This document shows, one piece after another, positions 7,886 to 19,871 of a stretch of 64,000 bases of DNA. Position 1 is the stretch's first letter. Every line of letters starts with the position of its first letter. This DNA is from Lachnospiraceae bacterium (GTDB lineage: Bacteria; Bacillota; Clostridia; Lachnospirales; Lachnospiraceae), in contig CABJBM010000014.1 in the NCBI GenBank assembly GCA_902363835.1, positions 62,001-126,000 on the forward strand. The letters are read 5' to 3'. The position numbers and the translations under genes were made by a program. The notes under the pieces are model-generated. The model saw only the letters and a program-made list of their open reading frames with translations. It was not told the origin of the DNA and searched no databases.

Positions 7886-10800
7886 ATGGAGAAAAGCAGA
7901 ATGCGTCCGGTCCCAGCCGGTAAGAGCCTGAGAATGAGCTTCTCAAGACAAAAAGAAGTGCTTGAGATGCCAAACCTGATTGAGATTCAAAAGAATTCCT
8001 ATCAGTGGTTCCTTGATGAAGGATTAAAGGAAGTCTTTGAAGACATCTCTCCGATTGCAGACTTTGCGGGACACTTAAGTCTTGAGTTTGTCAACTTTAC
8101 ATTATGTAAGGACGACATCAAGTACACAATAGAAGAATGCAAGGAAAGAGATGCAACTTATGCGGCTCCTTTAAAAGTAAAGGTAAGGCTTTGCAATAAA
8201 GATAAAGATGAGATTAATGAACATGAGATCTTCATGGGTGATCTTCCGCTTATGACAGATACCGGTTCCTTTGTGATTAACGGTGCTGAGCGAGTCATTG
8301 TAAGCCAGTTGGTACGTTCCCCAGGTATATATTATGGTATTGAACATGACAAGGTAGGAAAAGAGCTTTATGCCTGTACGGTGATTCCCAACAGAGGTGC
8401 CTGGCTGGAGTATGAAACGGACTCCAATGACATCTTCTATGTACGTGTGGACAGAACCAGAAAGGTTCCTGTAACCGTGCTGATCCGTGCCCTGGGCTTT
8501 GGCACCAACGCAGAAATTATTGAACTCTTCGGTGAAGAGCCGAAATTATTAGCCAGCTTTGGTAAGGATACGTCCGATAACTACCAGGATGGCTTATTGG
8601 AGTTGTATAAAAAGATCCGCCCAGGTGAGCCTTTATCTGTTGATAGTGCTGAAAGTTTATTAAATAGTATGTTCTTTGACCCCAGAAGATACGATCTTGC
8701 AAAGGTCGGAAGATATAAATTCAATAAAAAGCTTCATTTTAAAAACCGTATTACAGGTCATGTGCTTGCGGAGGATGTGGTTGATACCACTACCGGCGAA
8801 ATTCTGGCAGAGGCTGGAACTACAGTAGACAAGCAGCTTGCAACCGATATTCAGAATGCGGCTGTCCCCTTTGTCTGGCTGGAAGGAGTGGAGCACAAGC
8901 AGAAGGTCCTTTCCAACTTAATGGTTGATCTGTCTTCTTTTGTAAGTTTTGATCCCAAGGAAGCAGGTGTTACAGAATTAGTATTCTATCCTGCCCTTGA
9001 AAAAATCCTGGCAGAAGTTGGCAGCGAGGATGAAGAGACTCTTAAGGACGCACTTCACAGAAATATAAACGAACTGATCCCCAAGCATATCACAAAGGAA
9101 GATATCCTGGCATCCATCAATTACAACATGCACTTAGAAGAAGAGGTGGGAACAGCTGATGATATCGACCATTTAGGAAACCGTAGAATCCGTGCCGTAG
9201 GCGAGCTTTTACAGAATCAGTACCGCATCGGTCTTTCCAGAATGGAACGTGTGGTACGGGAGCGTATGACAACACAGGATATGGACGGCATCACGCCCCA
9301 GTCCCTGATCAATATTAAGCCTGTCACAGCAGCGGTGAAAGAGTTCTTTGGAAGCTCCCAGCTGTCACAGTTCATGGACCAGAACAACCCGCTGGCAGAG
9401 CTGACCCATAAGAGACGTCTGTCCGCATTGGGACCTGGCGGTCTTTCCAGAGACCGTGCCGGATTTGAGGTCCGGGACGTTCATTATACCCATTACGGAC
9501 GCATGTGTCCCATTGAGACACCTGAAGGTCCTAACATCGGTCTGATTAACTCTCTGGCTACTTATGCAAGGGTAAACCAGTATGGATTTGTTGAGGCTCC
9601 TTACCGTGTGGTGGATAAGACCAATGCCCAGAATCCGGTGGTTACAGATGAAGTTATTTACCTGACAGCTGACGAAGAAGACAATTTTGTGGTTGCACAG
9701 GCAAATGAGCCTTTGGATGAGGATGGCCATTTCGTTCATAAGAACATTTCCGGACGTTTCCGTGAAGAAACTTCCGAATTCCAGAGGAAAAACATTGACC
9801 TTATGGACGTTTCTCCCAAGATGGTATTTTCCGTTGCAACGGCCATGATTCCCTTCCTTGAAAATGACGATGCCAACCGTGCGCTCATGGGATCCAACAT
9901 GCAGCGTCAGGCCGTGCCTCTGTTAACAACAGAGACGCCAGTAGTAGGAACCGGCATGGAATCCAAGGCAGCGGTAGACTCCGGTGTTTGCGTTGTTGCC
10001 AGAAACTCCGGCGTTGTGGAACGCTCCGCTTCCAATGAAATCATCATTAAGAGAGACTCTGACGGCGGAAAGGATGTTTACCGCCTGACTAAATTTAAGA
10101 GAAGCAACCAGTCCAACTGTTATAACCAGAAGCCAATCGTATTTAAGAACAGCCATGTGGAAAAGGGAGAGGTTATTGCTGACGGCCCTTCCACTCAGAA
10201 TGGCGAGATCGCCCTTGGCAAGAATCCGCTGATCGGATTCATGACATGGGAAGGTTATAATTACGAGGATGCGGTTCTTTTAAGCGAGAAGCTGGTACAG
10301 GAGGATGTTTATACCTCTGTCCATATCGAGGAGTATGAGGCGGAAGCCCGTGATACCAAGTTAGGGCCGGAAGAGATCACCAGAGATGTACCCGGCGTGG
10401 GTGAAGATGCCTTAAAAGATCTTGACGAAAGAGGAATCATAAGAATCGGTGCAGAAGTCCGTGCCGGTGATATCCTGGTTGGAAAGGTCACTCCTAAGGG
10501 AGAGACAGAGCTGACGGCAGAAGAGCGGCTGTTACGTGCCATCTTCGGCGAAAAGGCAAGAGAAGTCCGGGATACCTCATTAAAGGTTCCCCACGGCGCT
10601 TACGGAATCATTGTAGATGCAAAAGTATTTACAAGAGAAAACGGCGATGAACTTTCCCCGGGTGTGAACCAGACTGTCCGCATTTACATTGCCCAGAAGA
10701 GAAAAATTTCTGTAGGTGATAAGATGGCCGGACGTCACGGAAACAAGGGTGTTGTTTCCAGGGTGCTTCCTGTAGAAGATATGCCATTCCTTCCTAACGG

Positions 10801-11752
10801 CCGTCCTCTTGACATCGTATTAAACCCCTTAGGCGTGCCGTCCCGTATGAATATCGGGCAGGTGCTTGAGATCCACTTGAGCCTTGCGGCAAGGGCCCTT
10901 GGATTTAACGTGTCCACACCGGTATTTGACGGTGCAAACGAGATTGACATTATGGATACCCTGGATGTGGCCAACGACTATGTAAACATGGAGTGGGAGG
11001 ATTTCCAGGATAAATATAGTGAAACCTTAAAATCAGAGGTCATTCAGTATCTGGGCGACCATTTAGATCACAAGGAATTGTGGAAGGGCGTTCCCATCAA
11101 CCGTGACGGTAAGGTCCGCCTTCGCGACGGGCGTACCGGCGAGTATTTCGACAGCCCGGTTACCATCGGCCACATGCATTATCTGAAGCTTCACCATCTG
11201 GTTGACGATAAGATCCATGCCCGTTCCACAGGACCATACTCTCTGGTTACCCAGCAGCCTCTCGGCGGTAAAGCCCAGTTCGGCGGCCAGCGTTTCGGAG
11301 AGATGGAGGTTTGGGCACTGGAGGCTTATGGCGCTTCCTACACACTGCAGGAGATCATGACTGTGAAATCCGATGATGTGGTAGGACGTGTGAAGACTTA
11401 CGAGGCCATTATCAAGGGTGATAATATTCCTGAACCGGGAATTCCGGAATCCTTCAAGGTATTGTTAAAAGAGCTTCAGTCTCTGGCCCTTGATGTGAGA
11501 GTGCTCCGTGATGACAATACAGAGGTTCAGATAGCGGAAAGCACCGATTACGAGGAAACAGATTTACGAACCATCATTGAAGGCGATAAGCATTACCGGG
11601 AAGAAGAATCCTTTGGTGACTTTGGTTACCAGAAGCAGGAATTCAAAGATGATGAACTGGTAAGTGTCGAGGAAGATGAGGAAGCAGACGGTGTCGACGA
11701 TTCTTTTGAGGATTTCGATGACGTAGAATTTGACGATTCAGACGAAGAATAA
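7886..11752 (+). CDS. rpoB: RNA polymerase beta subunit
   Basis: 1288-residue beta subunit, full length for a Firmicute. Recognised from end to end: N-terminal [18 protein letters not shown], the lobe/protrusion region, the rifampicin-region sequence [18 protein letters not shown] and [37 protein letters not shown] in the active-centre region, and [21 protein letters not shown] shortly before the C-terminus. The rifampicin-region residues look wild type (Gln, Asp, His, Ser of QFMDQ and HKRRLSAL). The final 40 residues form an acidic tail ([16 protein letters not shown]). AGGGGTGA precedes the ATG. It is 18 bp upstream of rpoC and co-transcribed with it. Confidence 0.99.
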   Translation: MEKSRMRPVPAGKSLRMSFSRQKEVLEMPNLIEIQKNSYQWFLDEGLKEVFEDISPIADFAGHLSLEFVNFTLCKDDIKYTIEECKERDATYAAPLKVKVRLCNKDKDEINEHEIFMGDLPLMTDTGSFVINGAERVIVSQLVRSPGIYYGIEHDKVGKELYACTVIPNRGAWLEYETDSNDIFYVRVDRTRKVPVTVLIRALGFGTNAEIIELFGEEPKLLASFGKDTSDNYQDGLLELYKKIRPGEPLSVDSAESLLNSMFFDPRRYDLAKVGRYKFNKKLHFKNRITGHVLAEDVVDTTTGEILAEAGTTVDKQLATDIQNAAVPFVWLEGVEHKQKVLSNLMVDLSSFVSFDPKEAGVTELVFYPALEKILAEVGSEDEETLKDALHRNINELIPKHITKEDILASINYNMHLEEEVGTADDIDHLGNRRIRAVGELLQNQYRIGLSRMERVVRERMTTQDMDGITPQSLINIKPVTAAVKEFFGSSQLSQFMDQNNPLAELTHKRRLSALGPGGLSRDRAGFEVRDVHYTHYGRMCPIETPEGPNIGLINSLATYARVNQYGFVEAPYRVVDKTNAQNPVVTDEVIYLTADEEDNFVVAQANEPLDEDGHFVHKNISGRFREETSEFQRKNIDLMDVSPKMVFSVATAMIPFLENDDANRALMGSNMQRQAVPLLTTETPVVGTGMESKAAVDSGVCVVARNSGVVERSASNEIIIKRDSDGGKDVYRLTKFKRSNQSNCYNQKPIVFKNSHVEKGEVIADGPSTQNGEIALGKNPLIGFMTWEGYNYEDAVLLSEKLVQEDVYTSVHIEEYEAEARDTKLGPEEITRDVPGVGEDALKDLDERGIIRIGAEVRAGDILVGKVTPKGETELTAEERLLRAIFGEKAREVRDTSLKVPHGAYGIIVDAKVFTRENGDELSPGVNQTVRIYIAQKRKISVGDKMAGRHGNKGVVSRVLPVEDMPFLPNGRPLDIVLNPLGVPSRMNIGQVLEIHLSLAARALGFNVSTPVFDGANEIDIMDTLDVANDYVNMEWEDFQDKYSETLKSEVIQYLGDHLDHKELWKGVPINRDGKVRLRDGRTGEYFDSPVTIGHMHYLKLHHLVDDKIHARSTGPYSLVTQQPLGGKAQFGGQRFGEMEVWALEAYGASYTLQEIMTVKSDDVVGRVKTYEAIIKGDNIPEPGIPESFKVLLKELQSLALDVRVLRDDNTEVQIAESTDYEETDLRTIIEGDKHYREEESFGDFGYQKQEFKDDELVSVEEDEEADGVDDSFEDFDDVEFDDSDEE

Positions 11753-11770
11753 TAGAAGGGAGAACCGCTC

Positions 11771-14700
11771 ATGCCTGAAAACAATGAAACTTACCACCCA
11801 ATGACATTTGATGCCATTAAGATCGGTCTGGCATCTCCGGAGAAGATCCTGGATTGGTCCCATGGTGAAGTGAAAAAGCCTGAGACAATCAACTACAGAA
11901 CCTTAAAACCGGAAAAAGACGGTTTGTTCTGTGAACGGATCTTTGGACCCAGCAAGGACTGGGAATGCCATTGTGGTAAATATAAAAAAATCCGGTACAA
12001 AGGCGTTATCTGTGACCGGTGCGGCGTTGAAGTAACCAAAGCCAGTGTCCGCAGGGAACGTATGGGCCATATCCAGCTTGCAGCTCCTGTTTCTCATATC
12101 TGGTATTTTAAGGGAATTCCCAGCCGTATGGGTCTGATCCTGGATATTTCTCCAAGGACCCTGGAAAAAGTGCTGTATTTTGCATCCTATGTGGTGCTGG
12201 AAGCCGGCAATACGGGACTGCAGTATAAGCAGGTCTTATCGGAAAAGGAATTCCGGGAAGAAGTGGAAAAGTACGGCTACGGCTCTTTCCGTGTGGGAAT
12301 GGGTGCGGAGGCTATTTTGGAGCTTTTACAGTCCATTGACCTTGAAAAGGACTCCGAGGAGTTAAAGAAAGGCTTAAAAGAAGCTACCGGACAGAAACGT
12401 GCCAGGATCATCAAGAGACTGGAGGTCGTAGAGGCATTCCGCAATTCCGGCAACTTACCGGAGTGGATGATCATGACAGTGGTTCCGGTAATCCCTCCGG
12501 ATATCCGTCCTATGGTACAGCTTGACGGCGGCCGTTTTGCCACTTCCGACTTAAATGATTTATACAGAAGAATCATAAACCGTAACAACCGTCTTGCCCG
12601 TCTTCTGGAGCTGGGCGCTCCGGACATCATTGTCCGCAACGAGAAGCGTATGCTTCAGGAAGCGGTGGATGCCCTTATTGACAACGGCAGGCGTGGAAGG
12701 CCGGTAACAGGACCTGGAAACCGTGCCTTAAAGTCCCTTTCCGATATGTTAAAGGGAAAACAGGGTCGTTTCCGCCAGAACCTTTTAGGAAAGCGTGTGG
12801 ATTATTCCGGACGTTCCGTTATCGTAGTTGGACCTGAGCTTAAGATTTACCAGTGCGGTCTTCCGAAAGAAATGGCAATTGAGTTGTTTAAGCCCTTTGT
12901 TATGAAGGAGCTGGTTTCCAATGGAACCGCTCATAATATAAAGAATGCAAAAAAGATGGTAGAGCGCCTTCAGACAGAGGTCTGGGATGTGCTGGAAGAT
13001 GTAATCAAGGAGCATCCGGTTATGTTAAACCGTGCGCCTACCCTTCACAGGCTGGGTATTCAGGCATTTGAGCCTATTCTGGTGGAAGGAAAAGCCATTA
13101 AGCTTCATCCCTTGGTTTGTACCGCATTTAACGCTGACTTTGACGGAGACCAGATGGCGGTCCACCTGCCTCTTTCCGTGGAAGCCCAGGCAGAATGCCG
13201 TTTCCTTCTGTTGTCGCCCAATAACCTGTTAAAACCGTCAGACGGCGGTCCTGTGGCAGTTCCTTCCCAGGATATGGTTTTGGGAATTTACTACCTGACC
13301 CAGGAAAGACCGGGAGCCAAGGGCGAAGGAATGGTGTTTAAGAGCGTGAATGAAGCGATTCTCGCTTATGAAAACCAGGCAGTTACCCTTCACTCCAGAA
13401 TTAAGGCTAGAATGAGCAAGAGGATGCCCGATGGAACCATAAAGACCGGAGCCGTGGAATCAACTGTGGGCCGTTTCATTTTCAATGAGATCGTTCCCCA
13501 GGACCTTGGCTTTGTTGACCGGTCCATTCCAGGCAACGAGCTTTTGATGGAAGTTGATTTCCACGTAGGAAAGAAGCAGTTAAAGCAGATCCTTGAAAAG
13601 GTCATCAATGTCCATGGCGCTGTCCAGACCGCAGAAACCTTGGATGACATTAAGGCCATTGGTTATAAGTACTCTACCAGAGCCGCTATGACCGTATCAA
13701 TTTCCGACATGACAGTGCCGGAGAGCAAGCCGAAGCTGATCGCTGATGCCCAGGCAACGGTTGACCAGATCGCAAAGAACTTCCGCCGCGGTCTTATTAC
13801 GGAGGAAGAGCGTTATAAAGAAGTAATCGACACATGGAAGGCCACTGACGACCAGCTGACCCATGATCTGCTGACCGGACTTGATAAATACAACAACATC
13901 TATATGATGGCCGATTCCGGAGCCCGTGGTTCTGATAAACAGATCAAACAGCTGGCAGGTATGCGTGGACTTATGGCCGATACTACCGGCCACACCATTG
14001 AACTTCCCATTAAGTCCAACTTCCGTGAAGGTCTTGACGTACTGGAGTACTTTATCTCCGCTCATGGAGCCCGTAAGGGACTTTCCGATACGGCTCTGCG
14101 TACCGCTGACTCCGGTTACCTGACCAGACGTCTGGTAGACGTTTCACAGGATATGATTATCCGTGAAATCGACTGCTGTGAAGGCAAGGATATGCCGTTT
14201 ATGGAGATCAAGGCATTTACAGACGGCCAGGAAATCATTGAAGGCCTGCAGGAGCGTATCACAGGCCGTTTCATTGCAGAGACCATTACTGATCCGGATA
14301 CAGGGGAAGTTATTGTAAAGGCAAATCACATGTGTACGCCAAAGCGTGCAGCTGCGGTTATGAACGTATTAAAGAAGCTTGGCCGTGATTCCATAAAGAT
14401 CCGTACCGTTTTAACCTGTAAATCCCATCTGGGTGTTTGCGCAAAGTGCTATGGCGCAAACATGGCCACAGGACAGCCGGTTCAGGTAGGCGAAGCAGTT
14501 GGTATCATTGCTGCCCAGTCCATCGGTGAGCCTGGTACCCAGCTGACCATGCGTACCTTCCATACCGGCGGTGTTGCCGGCGGCGATATTACACAGGGTC
14601 TTCCCCGTGTAGAGGAGCTTTTTGAGGCACGTAAGCCAAAGGGTCTTGCGATCATTGCAGAGTTCGGCGGTGTGGTGACCATTAAGGATACCAAGAAAAA

Positions 14701-15433
14701 GCGTGAGATCATTGTAACGGAAAATGAGACCGGAAATTCCAAGACCTATCTGATTCCTTATGGATCCAGAATCAAGGTTCAGGATGGCCAGGTGCTTGAG
14801 GCCGGTGATGAGCTGACGGAAGGTAGTGTGAACCCACACGATATCTTAAAGATCAAGGGCGTCCGCGCTGTCCAGGATTATATGATCCAGGAAGTTCAGC
14901 GTGTATACCGTTTACAGGGCGTTGAGATCAATGATAAGCACGTTGAGATGATTGTAAGACAGATGCTTAAGAAGATCAAGATCGAGGAAAGCGGGGACAG
15001 CGATGTGCTTCCGGGAACCTCCATGGATGTTCTGGATTACAATGATTTAAACGAGTCCCTTATTGCAGAAGGAAAGAACCCGGCAGATGGAAAGCAGGTT
15101 ATGCTTGGTATTACAAAAGCATCTTTGGCTACTGATTCCTTCTTATCCGCAGCTTCCTTCCAGGAGACCACGAAGGTTTTAACCGAAGCTGCCATCAACG
15201 GCAAGGTGGACCATTTAATCGGTCTGAAAGAGAACGTAATTATTGGTAAGCCGATTCCGGCAGGTACCGGTATGAAGCGTTATCGAACCATCGGACTGAA
15301 TACGGATTCCGCTTTCGATGAAAAGGATGAGATCATCCTGTCAGAGGATGAAGATGAAATTGTTCTGACAGATGATGGATTTGAAGAGGCGGAAGAGGTT
15401 CTGGATATAGACGAAAATGAAACAGAAGAATAA
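11771..15433 (+). CDS. rpoC: RNA polymerase beta-prime subunit
   Basis: 1220-residue beta-prime subunit. Visible landmarks: zinc-finger [20 protein letters not shown] near the N-terminus, [19 protein letters not shown], the catalytic [12 protein letters not shown] (three Mg-binding Asp), [10 protein letters not shown] in the trigger/bridge area, the second zinc site [13 protein letters not shown], and [19 protein letters not shown]. It also carries an acidic C-terminal tail ([16 protein letters not shown]), paralleling rpoB. GAAGGGAG precedes the ATG. A strong terminator follows at once, so transcription does not continue toward the ribosomal genes 8 kb downstream. Confidence 0.99.
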   Translation: MPENNETYHPMTFDAIKIGLASPEKILDWSHGEVKKPETINYRTLKPEKDGLFCERIFGPSKDWECHCGKYKKIRYKGVICDRCGVEVTKASVRRERMGHIQLAAPVSHIWYFKGIPSRMGLILDISPRTLEKVLYFASYVVLEAGNTGLQYKQVLSEKEFREEVEKYGYGSFRVGMGAEAILELLQSIDLEKDSEELKKGLKEATGQKRARIIKRLEVVEAFRNSGNLPEWMIMTVVPVIPPDIRPMVQLDGGRFATSDLNDLYRRIINRNNRLARLLELGAPDIIVRNEKRMLQEAVDALIDNGRRGRPVTGPGNRALKSLSDMLKGKQGRFRQNLLGKRVDYSGRSVIVVGPELKIYQCGLPKEMAIELFKPFVMKELVSNGTAHNIKNAKKMVERLQTEVWDVLEDVIKEHPVMLNRAPTLHRLGIQAFEPILVEGKAIKLHPLVCTAFNADFDGDQMAVHLPLSVEAQAECRFLLLSPNNLLKPSDGGPVAVPSQDMVLGIYYLTQERPGAKGEGMVFKSVNEAILAYENQAVTLHSRIKARMSKRMPDGTIKTGAVESTVGRFIFNEIVPQDLGFVDRSIPGNELLMEVDFHVGKKQLKQILEKVINVHGAVQTAETLDDIKAIGYKYSTRAAMTVSISDMTVPESKPKLIADAQATVDQIAKNFRRGLITEEERYKEVIDTWKATDDQLTHDLLTGLDKYNNIYMMADSGARGSDKQIKQLAGMRGLMADTTGHTIELPIKSNFREGLDVLEYFISAHGARKGLSDTALRTADSGYLTRRLVDVSQDMIIREIDCCEGKDMPFMEIKAFTDGQEIIEGLQERITGRFIAETITDPDTGEVIVKANHMCTPKRAAAVMNVLKKLGRDSIKIRTVLTCKSHLGVCAKCYGANMATGQPVQVGEAVGIIAAQSIGEPGTQLTMRTFHTGGVAGGDITQGLPRVEELFEARKPKGLAIIAEFGGVVTIKDTKKKREIIVTENETGNSKTYLIPYGSRIKVQDGQVLEAGDELTEGSVNPHDILKIKGVRAVQDYMIQEVQRVYRLQGVEINDKHVEMIVRQMLKKIKIEESGDSDVLPGTSMDVLDYNDLNESLIAEGKNPADGKQVMLGITKASLATDSFLSAASFQETTKVLTEAAINGKVDHLIGLKENVIIGKPIPAGTGMKRYRTIGLNTDSAFDEKDEIILSEDEDEIVLTDDGFEEAEEVLDIDENETEE

Positions 15434-15440
15434 ATGATGA

Positions 15441-15482
15441 AAAAGCCCCTGGCAGTTTAATTCTGCCAGGGGCTTTTTATTG
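15441..15482 (+). terminator. rpoBC terminator
   Basis: Perfect 15-bp stem AAAAGCCCCTGGCAG with CTGCCAGGGGCTTTT around a seven-base loop, then a T-rich tail, eight bases after the rpoC stop. Confidence 0.95.
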
Positions 15483-15568
15483 GGAAATCAACCGGGTTTT
15501 TGCCGGGGAATTTGCTTTACATGCCTTTTTCCATGACAATATCTTGTGATATTTGCACTAGAAAACAA

Positions 15569-15597
15569 AATTTTTCTTTTGTCCATCATGCTATAAT
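15569..15597 (+). promoter_or_regulatory. Possible promoter of the carbohydrate locus
   Basis: TATAAT at 15592-15597 lies 25 bp before the first permease ATG. No good -35 hexamer is seen at 16-18 bp, which fits a promoter needing activation, for example by the locus's AraC-type regulator. Confidence 0.45.
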
Positions 15598-15621
15598 TAT
15601 GAAAAAGAGGAGGTAAAGAAA

Positions 15622-16497
15622 ATGAGAAGTTTTGAACAGAAAGTGTTTCCATACCTTTTGCTGGCGCCGACTCTGGTGATTTTCGGGCTGTTTCTGTTTT
15701 TTCCTGCTGTTAATGGAATGTGGATTTCCCTGACAAAATGGGATGGAGTGAATCCCCAGAAATTTATAGGAATTCAAAACTATGTTAAGCTTTTATCAGA
15801 CCAAAGTTTCTGGAGTTCTTTTTTCCGGACAATATTTTTTACCGCAGTTTCCGTTCCCCTTGTTTATGTATCTTCCCTGGGACTGGCTGTGCTTTTGACC
15901 GGAAATATGAAAGGTAGTGATTTTTTCCGGGCGGTGTTTTACTGGCCGACCATGATTTCCAGTATTATTGTAGGATTAACCTGGAGATTTCTTCTGGGAG
16001 AGGACTTTGGGGTCATCAATTATCTGCTGACTTCATGGGGCAGGTCTCCTGTCAAGTGGCTGACTGATCAGAATCATGCCATGGGGGTGGTGATTTTTGT
16101 TACGGCCTGGAGCATGTCCGGTTATTATATGGTCATGTTTGTTTCCGGCATTAAAGCCATATCTGAGACTTATTATGAAGCTGCCAGAATTGATGGGGCA
16201 GGGCCATGGCATCAGTTTTGCTATATTACCCTTCCCCTTTTAAAGCCTACCAGTCTGCTGGTCATTGTCCTTTCCACGGTCACCATTATTAAAACCTATC
16301 CCCTTGTATATGCTCTGACACAGGGCGGCCCTGCAGGAGCTACAAAATTCATGGTTCAGGCCATTCAGGAGACAGGCTTTGAAAAGAACCAGATGGGTTA
16401 TGCCAGTGCCATGACCATGATCCTGTTTCTCCTGTTAGCAATGTTTACGGTTTTACAATTTAAGGTCAGCAAAGGAGGAGAACAGGATGCAGACTGA
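15622..16497 (+). CDS. Carbohydrate ABC permease (CUT1, MalF-type)
   Basis: 291-residue inner-membrane permease with six hydrophobic spans, the first at residues 10-30 (LLLAPTLVIFGLFLFFPAV). The cytoplasmic EAA loop that docks the ATPase is YYEAARIDGAGPWHQFCYITLPLLKP-like, near residue 180-205. GAGGAGGT precedes the ATG. It overlaps the second permease by 11 bp. No ATPase gene is present in this locus, so a shared MsmX-type ATPase elsewhere is presumed. Context (GH105 hydrolase) suggests oligosaccharides carrying an unsaturated uronic acid. Confidence 0.9.
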   Translation: MRSFEQKVFPYLLLAPTLVIFGLFLFFPAVNGMWISLTKWDGVNPQKFIGIQNYVKLLSDQSFWSSFFRTIFFTAVSVPLVYVSSLGLAVLLTGNMKGSDFFRAVFYWPTMISSIIVGLTWRFLLGEDFGVINYLLTSWGRSPVKWLTDQNHAMGVVIFVTAWSMSGYYMVMFVSGIKAISETYYEAARIDGAGPWHQFCYITLPLLKPTSLLVIVLSTVTIIKTYPLVYALTQGGPAGATKFMVQAIQETGFEKNQMGYASAMTMILFLLLAMFTVLQFKVSKGGEQDAD

Positions 16498-17320
16498 TAT
16501 GAAGAAAAGACTTTCAGCAGGAATCACATGGGTGCTCTTACTGCTTCTCACCTTCCTGTTTCTGATGCCCGTTGTCTGGGTCATCTGCTCTTCCTTTAAA
16601 AGTACAGGAGAACTGTTTTCCTGGCCGCCCAGTTTATTTGGCAGGAAGCCTTCTCTTAATAACTACCGCAGAGCTTTGGAAGAAGGCCGCTTTGGGCTGT
16701 ACTTTTTAAATACCGTATTTACCAGCCTGGTTGCCACATGTTTGACCATTGTGGTAAATGTGATGTCTGGTTATGCTTTTGCCAAGTATCATTTTAAGGG
16801 GGAACGGCTGCTGTTTGGCATTGTGCTGGCAACCCTGATGATTCCCCTGGAGGTTATTATGATCCCGATTTTTAAGGTGATCGTAGCTGTGGGCCTTTAC
16901 AACAGCTTATGGGGATTGATCATCCCGGCAGTAGCATCGCCCACGGCAGTATTTCTGGTAAGACAGTATTATGTGGGAATTCCTGATGCCTATATGGAAG
17001 CTGCCAGGATCGACGGAGCTTCTGAGCTGAATATTTTAATGAGGGTCATGCTTCCCCTTGCAAAGCCGGTGATTTCCGTGCTCTGTATTTTTTCCTTTAT
17101 GTGGAGATGGAATGATTATCTCTGGCCAAAGCTGGTTATTAACAGCAAGGAGCGTTACACCATTCAGCTGGCGCTGGCAAATTATTCAGGAGAATATTCC
17201 GTGGATTGGAACAGCCTGCTTGCCATGTCAGTGGTTTCCATGATTCCGGTTATCCTTGTGTTTATCACATTGCAGAAATATATCATCGGCGGCATGACGT
17301 CCGGCGGAGTAAAAGAATGA
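16487..17320 (+). CDS. Carbohydrate ABC permease (CUT1, MalG-type)
   Basis: 277-residue partner permease, six transmembrane spans, EAA loop MEAARIDGASELNILMRVML near residues 170-190 and the usual C-terminal QKYIIGGMTSGGVKE. AGGAGG lies before ATG 16487; another in-frame ATG at 16499 is less well spaced. It forms the membrane channel with the preceding permease and the lipoprotein encoded at 22027. The 11-bp overlap implies coupled translation. Confidence 0.9.
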   Translation: MQTDMKKRLSAGITWVLLLLLTFLFLMPVVWVICSSFKSTGELFSWPPSLFGRKPSLNNYRRALEEGRFGLYFLNTVFTSLVATCLTIVVNVMSGYAFAKYHFKGERLLFGIVLATLMIPLEVIMIPIFKVIVAVGLYNSLWGLIIPAVASPTAVFLVRQYYVGIPDAYMEAARIDGASELNILMRVMLPLAKPVISVLCIFSFMWRWNDYLWPKLVINSKERYTIQLALANYSGEYSVDWNSLLAMSVVSMIPVILVFITLQKYIIGGMTSGGVKE

Positions 17321-17339
17321 ATGGAGAGGAAGATAAGAC

Positions 17340-19871
17340 ATGAAATATCTGGAATATCCGCTGTTTGCGGAAGGGTTTGTAAACCGTTTTTTAGTTACCG
17401 GAGTGTATACCCAGATCCAGCAGTTTACGAAAACCACCTTAAACGGACGGGTAAACGAATGGTTAAAGAAGGGGTTTGCCATTCACGAAAATCCCTGCAG
17501 AAAGGAATTTGTGGCAAAAAGAAAAGAGGAGCTGCCGCCATGTCCTGATTTTTGCGGAATAAAGCATGGGGCTAAAATCACTGTATTTGACCAGACAAGT
17601 TCCATGAAGCTGTATTTTCCATTTGGCAATACCGGGGTGGATGCTTCCGGATTTTATTATCAGCCTACTTATCTGCGGATGTACGCTTATACGGAGCTTT
17701 GGGCGGAAAAAGGAGAATCAGTGGATTTTGAACTGGAGACATGCGGAGGCCTTACTTTGTGGGTCAATGACCGGCTGGTTACAGATTTTACCCCGTTTAC
17801 ACGGAACCTGGTGAAAAAGACTGTGGTGTCAATACCATTATTGCAGGGACAAAATAAGGTGATCGTATGCCTGGATGATCTGGCTGAAAGGGATACGGAT
17901 TATTACTTCCGCATGAAACGGCTGGGGGATGCAGCTTTAAAACTCATGCTTCCTGTCAGCGAAGAGGCAGAGGAAACAGTGCTTACCGGAATGGAGCGGA
18001 TGTTAAACGCCATGAGCTTTGACAAGGAAGCTTATATCAGCGAAACCTTAAAAATGAATTTAAGCAATCCCTTTGATTTTCCCTTGGACCTTGATGTCAT
18101 CATAGTTCCAGGTGAATTTATTGAAAAGATGCAGGAAACCTGGAAAATGATAACGACTAAGCATTATTCCATGGAACCGGGACAGAAAGGCCTTACCCTG
18201 TTTGAAACGGATGAGATGCCTCCGGGATATTATTATTTCACGGTCTCTCTTACCTATATGGGAATTTCCATGAAAAGAAAGATTGGAAACCAGCTGGTGA
18301 GGAAAGAGTTTCTGACGTATCATGAATCAGATGTAAAGGTAAGGAAACGGCATGCCCTGGAAACCATAATCCGGTTTGCTCCGGAAAACACCTATAAGGC
18401 TGCCGTCTTGTTCCAGACGGAAAGAGAATACCAGAGGGCGGAAAGCATTCTCTTAGAGGAGCTGGAAGGAGTCAGAAACAGAAAGGATTGTTCGGACTTT
18501 CATTTTATCATTATGCTTTATATTTATCACGTTTTTAACAATAGGATATCAGAAACCTTAAAAACTGCCCTGGAAGATGTTATGGTCAATTACCGGTACT
18601 GGATTGATGAGCCGGGGGATGATGTCATGTGGTTTTTCAGTGAAAACCATGCTCTCCTGTTCCATTGCTGCCAGTATCTGGCCGGTTCCTATCTGCCTGA
18701 CCGCATCTTCACCAACAGCGGCAGGACCGGAGCCGAAGCAAAAAAAAGAGGGGAAGAACTGCTTCATCAGTGGTTTGATGAGTTCTTTCAGGAGTTCATA
18801 ACGGAATGGAACTCCAATGCCTACATTCCCGTGGATGTACTGGGGATTGGCACCCTTTATAACCTGACGGATAAAGAAAACCCTCTTCATGAGAAGGCGA
18901 AAAAAGCTTTGGATATGATTTTTCGTTCCCTTGCCATAAATGCCCATAAAGGGGCCGTTATGACCAGCTTTGGCCGTACTTATGAGAAGGAAATGAAGGG
19001 AAATTATAACGCAGGAACCACCTCCCTTTTGTATATTGCATACAACGCAGGATATTTAAACAGGGCCTGCATTGGTTACATATCCCTGGTTCTGGGAGAT
19101 TATGAAGCTCCAAAGGAGTACAGGGACTATGGGATAATAGAAAAAGGCCAGGAGCTGATATTTGAAAATACCCAGGGCTTTGAAGGCCATGCAAATCTTT
19201 ATCTGTATAAGGACAGCTGCGGGCTTTTGTCCACGGCTGTAGGGTTTAAACCATTTCAAAAAGGGTATCAGGAACACATCATGCAGGCGGCCATTGATGA
19301 AGTGGCCCAGGCTTTTGTCAATCATCCGGGAGAATCCTTTCCCTATGGAAGCGGAAGGCCTAATTTCTGGGCCGGCAATGGGGTGCTTCCTCTTGGGGTC
19401 CAGTATGGAGACACTGGCATTTTAAGATACAGGATTAATGAGGAGGAAAGAATTGATTATACCCATGCTTATATACCCATCAGCGCATTTTCCCGCTACA
19501 AGGGAGAGGGCGGCGTGCTGGTGCTGGAAAAAGACGGAGCATATCTGGCGGTAAAGGCTTTCAATGGCCTGATCATGCAGGAAGAGGGACCGAACCGGTT
19601 CCGGGAGTTCATCAGCATGGGCCGGAATAATGTATGGATAATGAGAGTGGGCAGCATGGAAGAGTACGGAAACTTAGACGGAGTTTTTAATGCCTTCCAG
19701 AAAATAGAGATCACCATGGAAGGTGAGAAGACCAGAGTGGTGGATGACAGGGGAGACAGCTATCTGGTAGATGAAGAATCTCTCTTAAGGGTAAATGGAG
19801 AAACAGTATATGATTATCCTCTGGGAGTGGAAGGAAAAATAACATTAAGGGAGAAAAAAAGACGTGATTGA
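17340..19871 (+). CDS. Large cytoplasmic protein of unrecognised family, probable glycan-active enzyme
   Basis: 843 residues, no signal peptide or membrane helix. I do not recognise a named family. Residues about 85-205 look like a galactose-binding/GH2-type beta-sandwich (FELETCGGLTLWVNDRLV). About 360-640 is helical with FSENHALLFHCCQYLAG and GRTYEKEMKGNYNAGT, resembling an alpha/alpha toroid. About 650-840 is beta-rich with YGSGRPNFWAGNG. A toroid followed by a beta-sandwich recalls polysaccharide lyases and some uronide hydrolases. Conserved-looking His, Tyr and Arg in these motifs are candidate catalytic residues. It sits between the permeases and a GH105 gene, overlapping the latter by 8 bp, so it probably processes the same imported oligosaccharide. 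Function inferred. Confidence 0.7.
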   Translation: MKYLEYPLFAEGFVNRFLVTGVYTQIQQFTKTTLNGRVNEWLKKGFAIHENPCRKEFVAKRKEELPPCPDFCGIKHGAKITVFDQTSSMKLYFPFGNTGVDASGFYYQPTYLRMYAYTELWAEKGESVDFELETCGGLTLWVNDRLVTDFTPFTRNLVKKTVVSIPLLQGQNKVIVCLDDLAERDTDYYFRMKRLGDAALKLMLPVSEEAEETVLTGMERMLNAMSFDKEAYISETLKMNLSNPFDFPLDLDVIIVPGEFIEKMQETWKMITTKHYSMEPGQKGLTLFETDEMPPGYYYFTVSLTYMGISMKRKIGNQLVRKEFLTYHESDVKVRKRHALETIIRFAPENTYKAAVLFQTEREYQRAESILLEELEGVRNRKDCSDFHFIIMLYIYHVFNNRISETLKTALEDVMVNYRYWIDEPGDDVMWFFSENHALLFHCCQYLAGSYLPDRIFTNSGRTGAEAKKRGEELLHQWFDEFFQEFITEWNSNAYIPVDVLGIGTLYNLTDKENPLHEKAKKALDMIFRSLAINAHKGAVMTSFGRTYEKEMKGNYNAGTTSLLYIAYNAGYLNRACIGYISLVLGDYEAPKEYRDYGIIEKGQELIFENTQGFEGHANLYLYKDSCGLLSTAVGFKPFQKGYQEHIMQAAIDEVAQAFVNHPGESFPYGSGRPNFWAGNGVLPLGVQYGDTGILRYRINEEERIDYTHAYIPISAFSRYKGEGGVLVLEKDGAYLAVKAFNGLIMQEEGPNRFREFISMGRNNVWIMRVGSMEEYGNLDGVFNAFQKIEITMEGEKTRVVDDRGDSYLVDEESLLRVNGETVYDYPLGVEGKITLREKKRRD

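Noticed and set aside
8517..14839. Several long open frames on the minus strand inside rpoB and rpoC
   Set aside because: They lie fully opposite strongly coding, conserved genes, have no ribosome sites or promoters and encode no recognisable domains; they are shadows of biased codon use.
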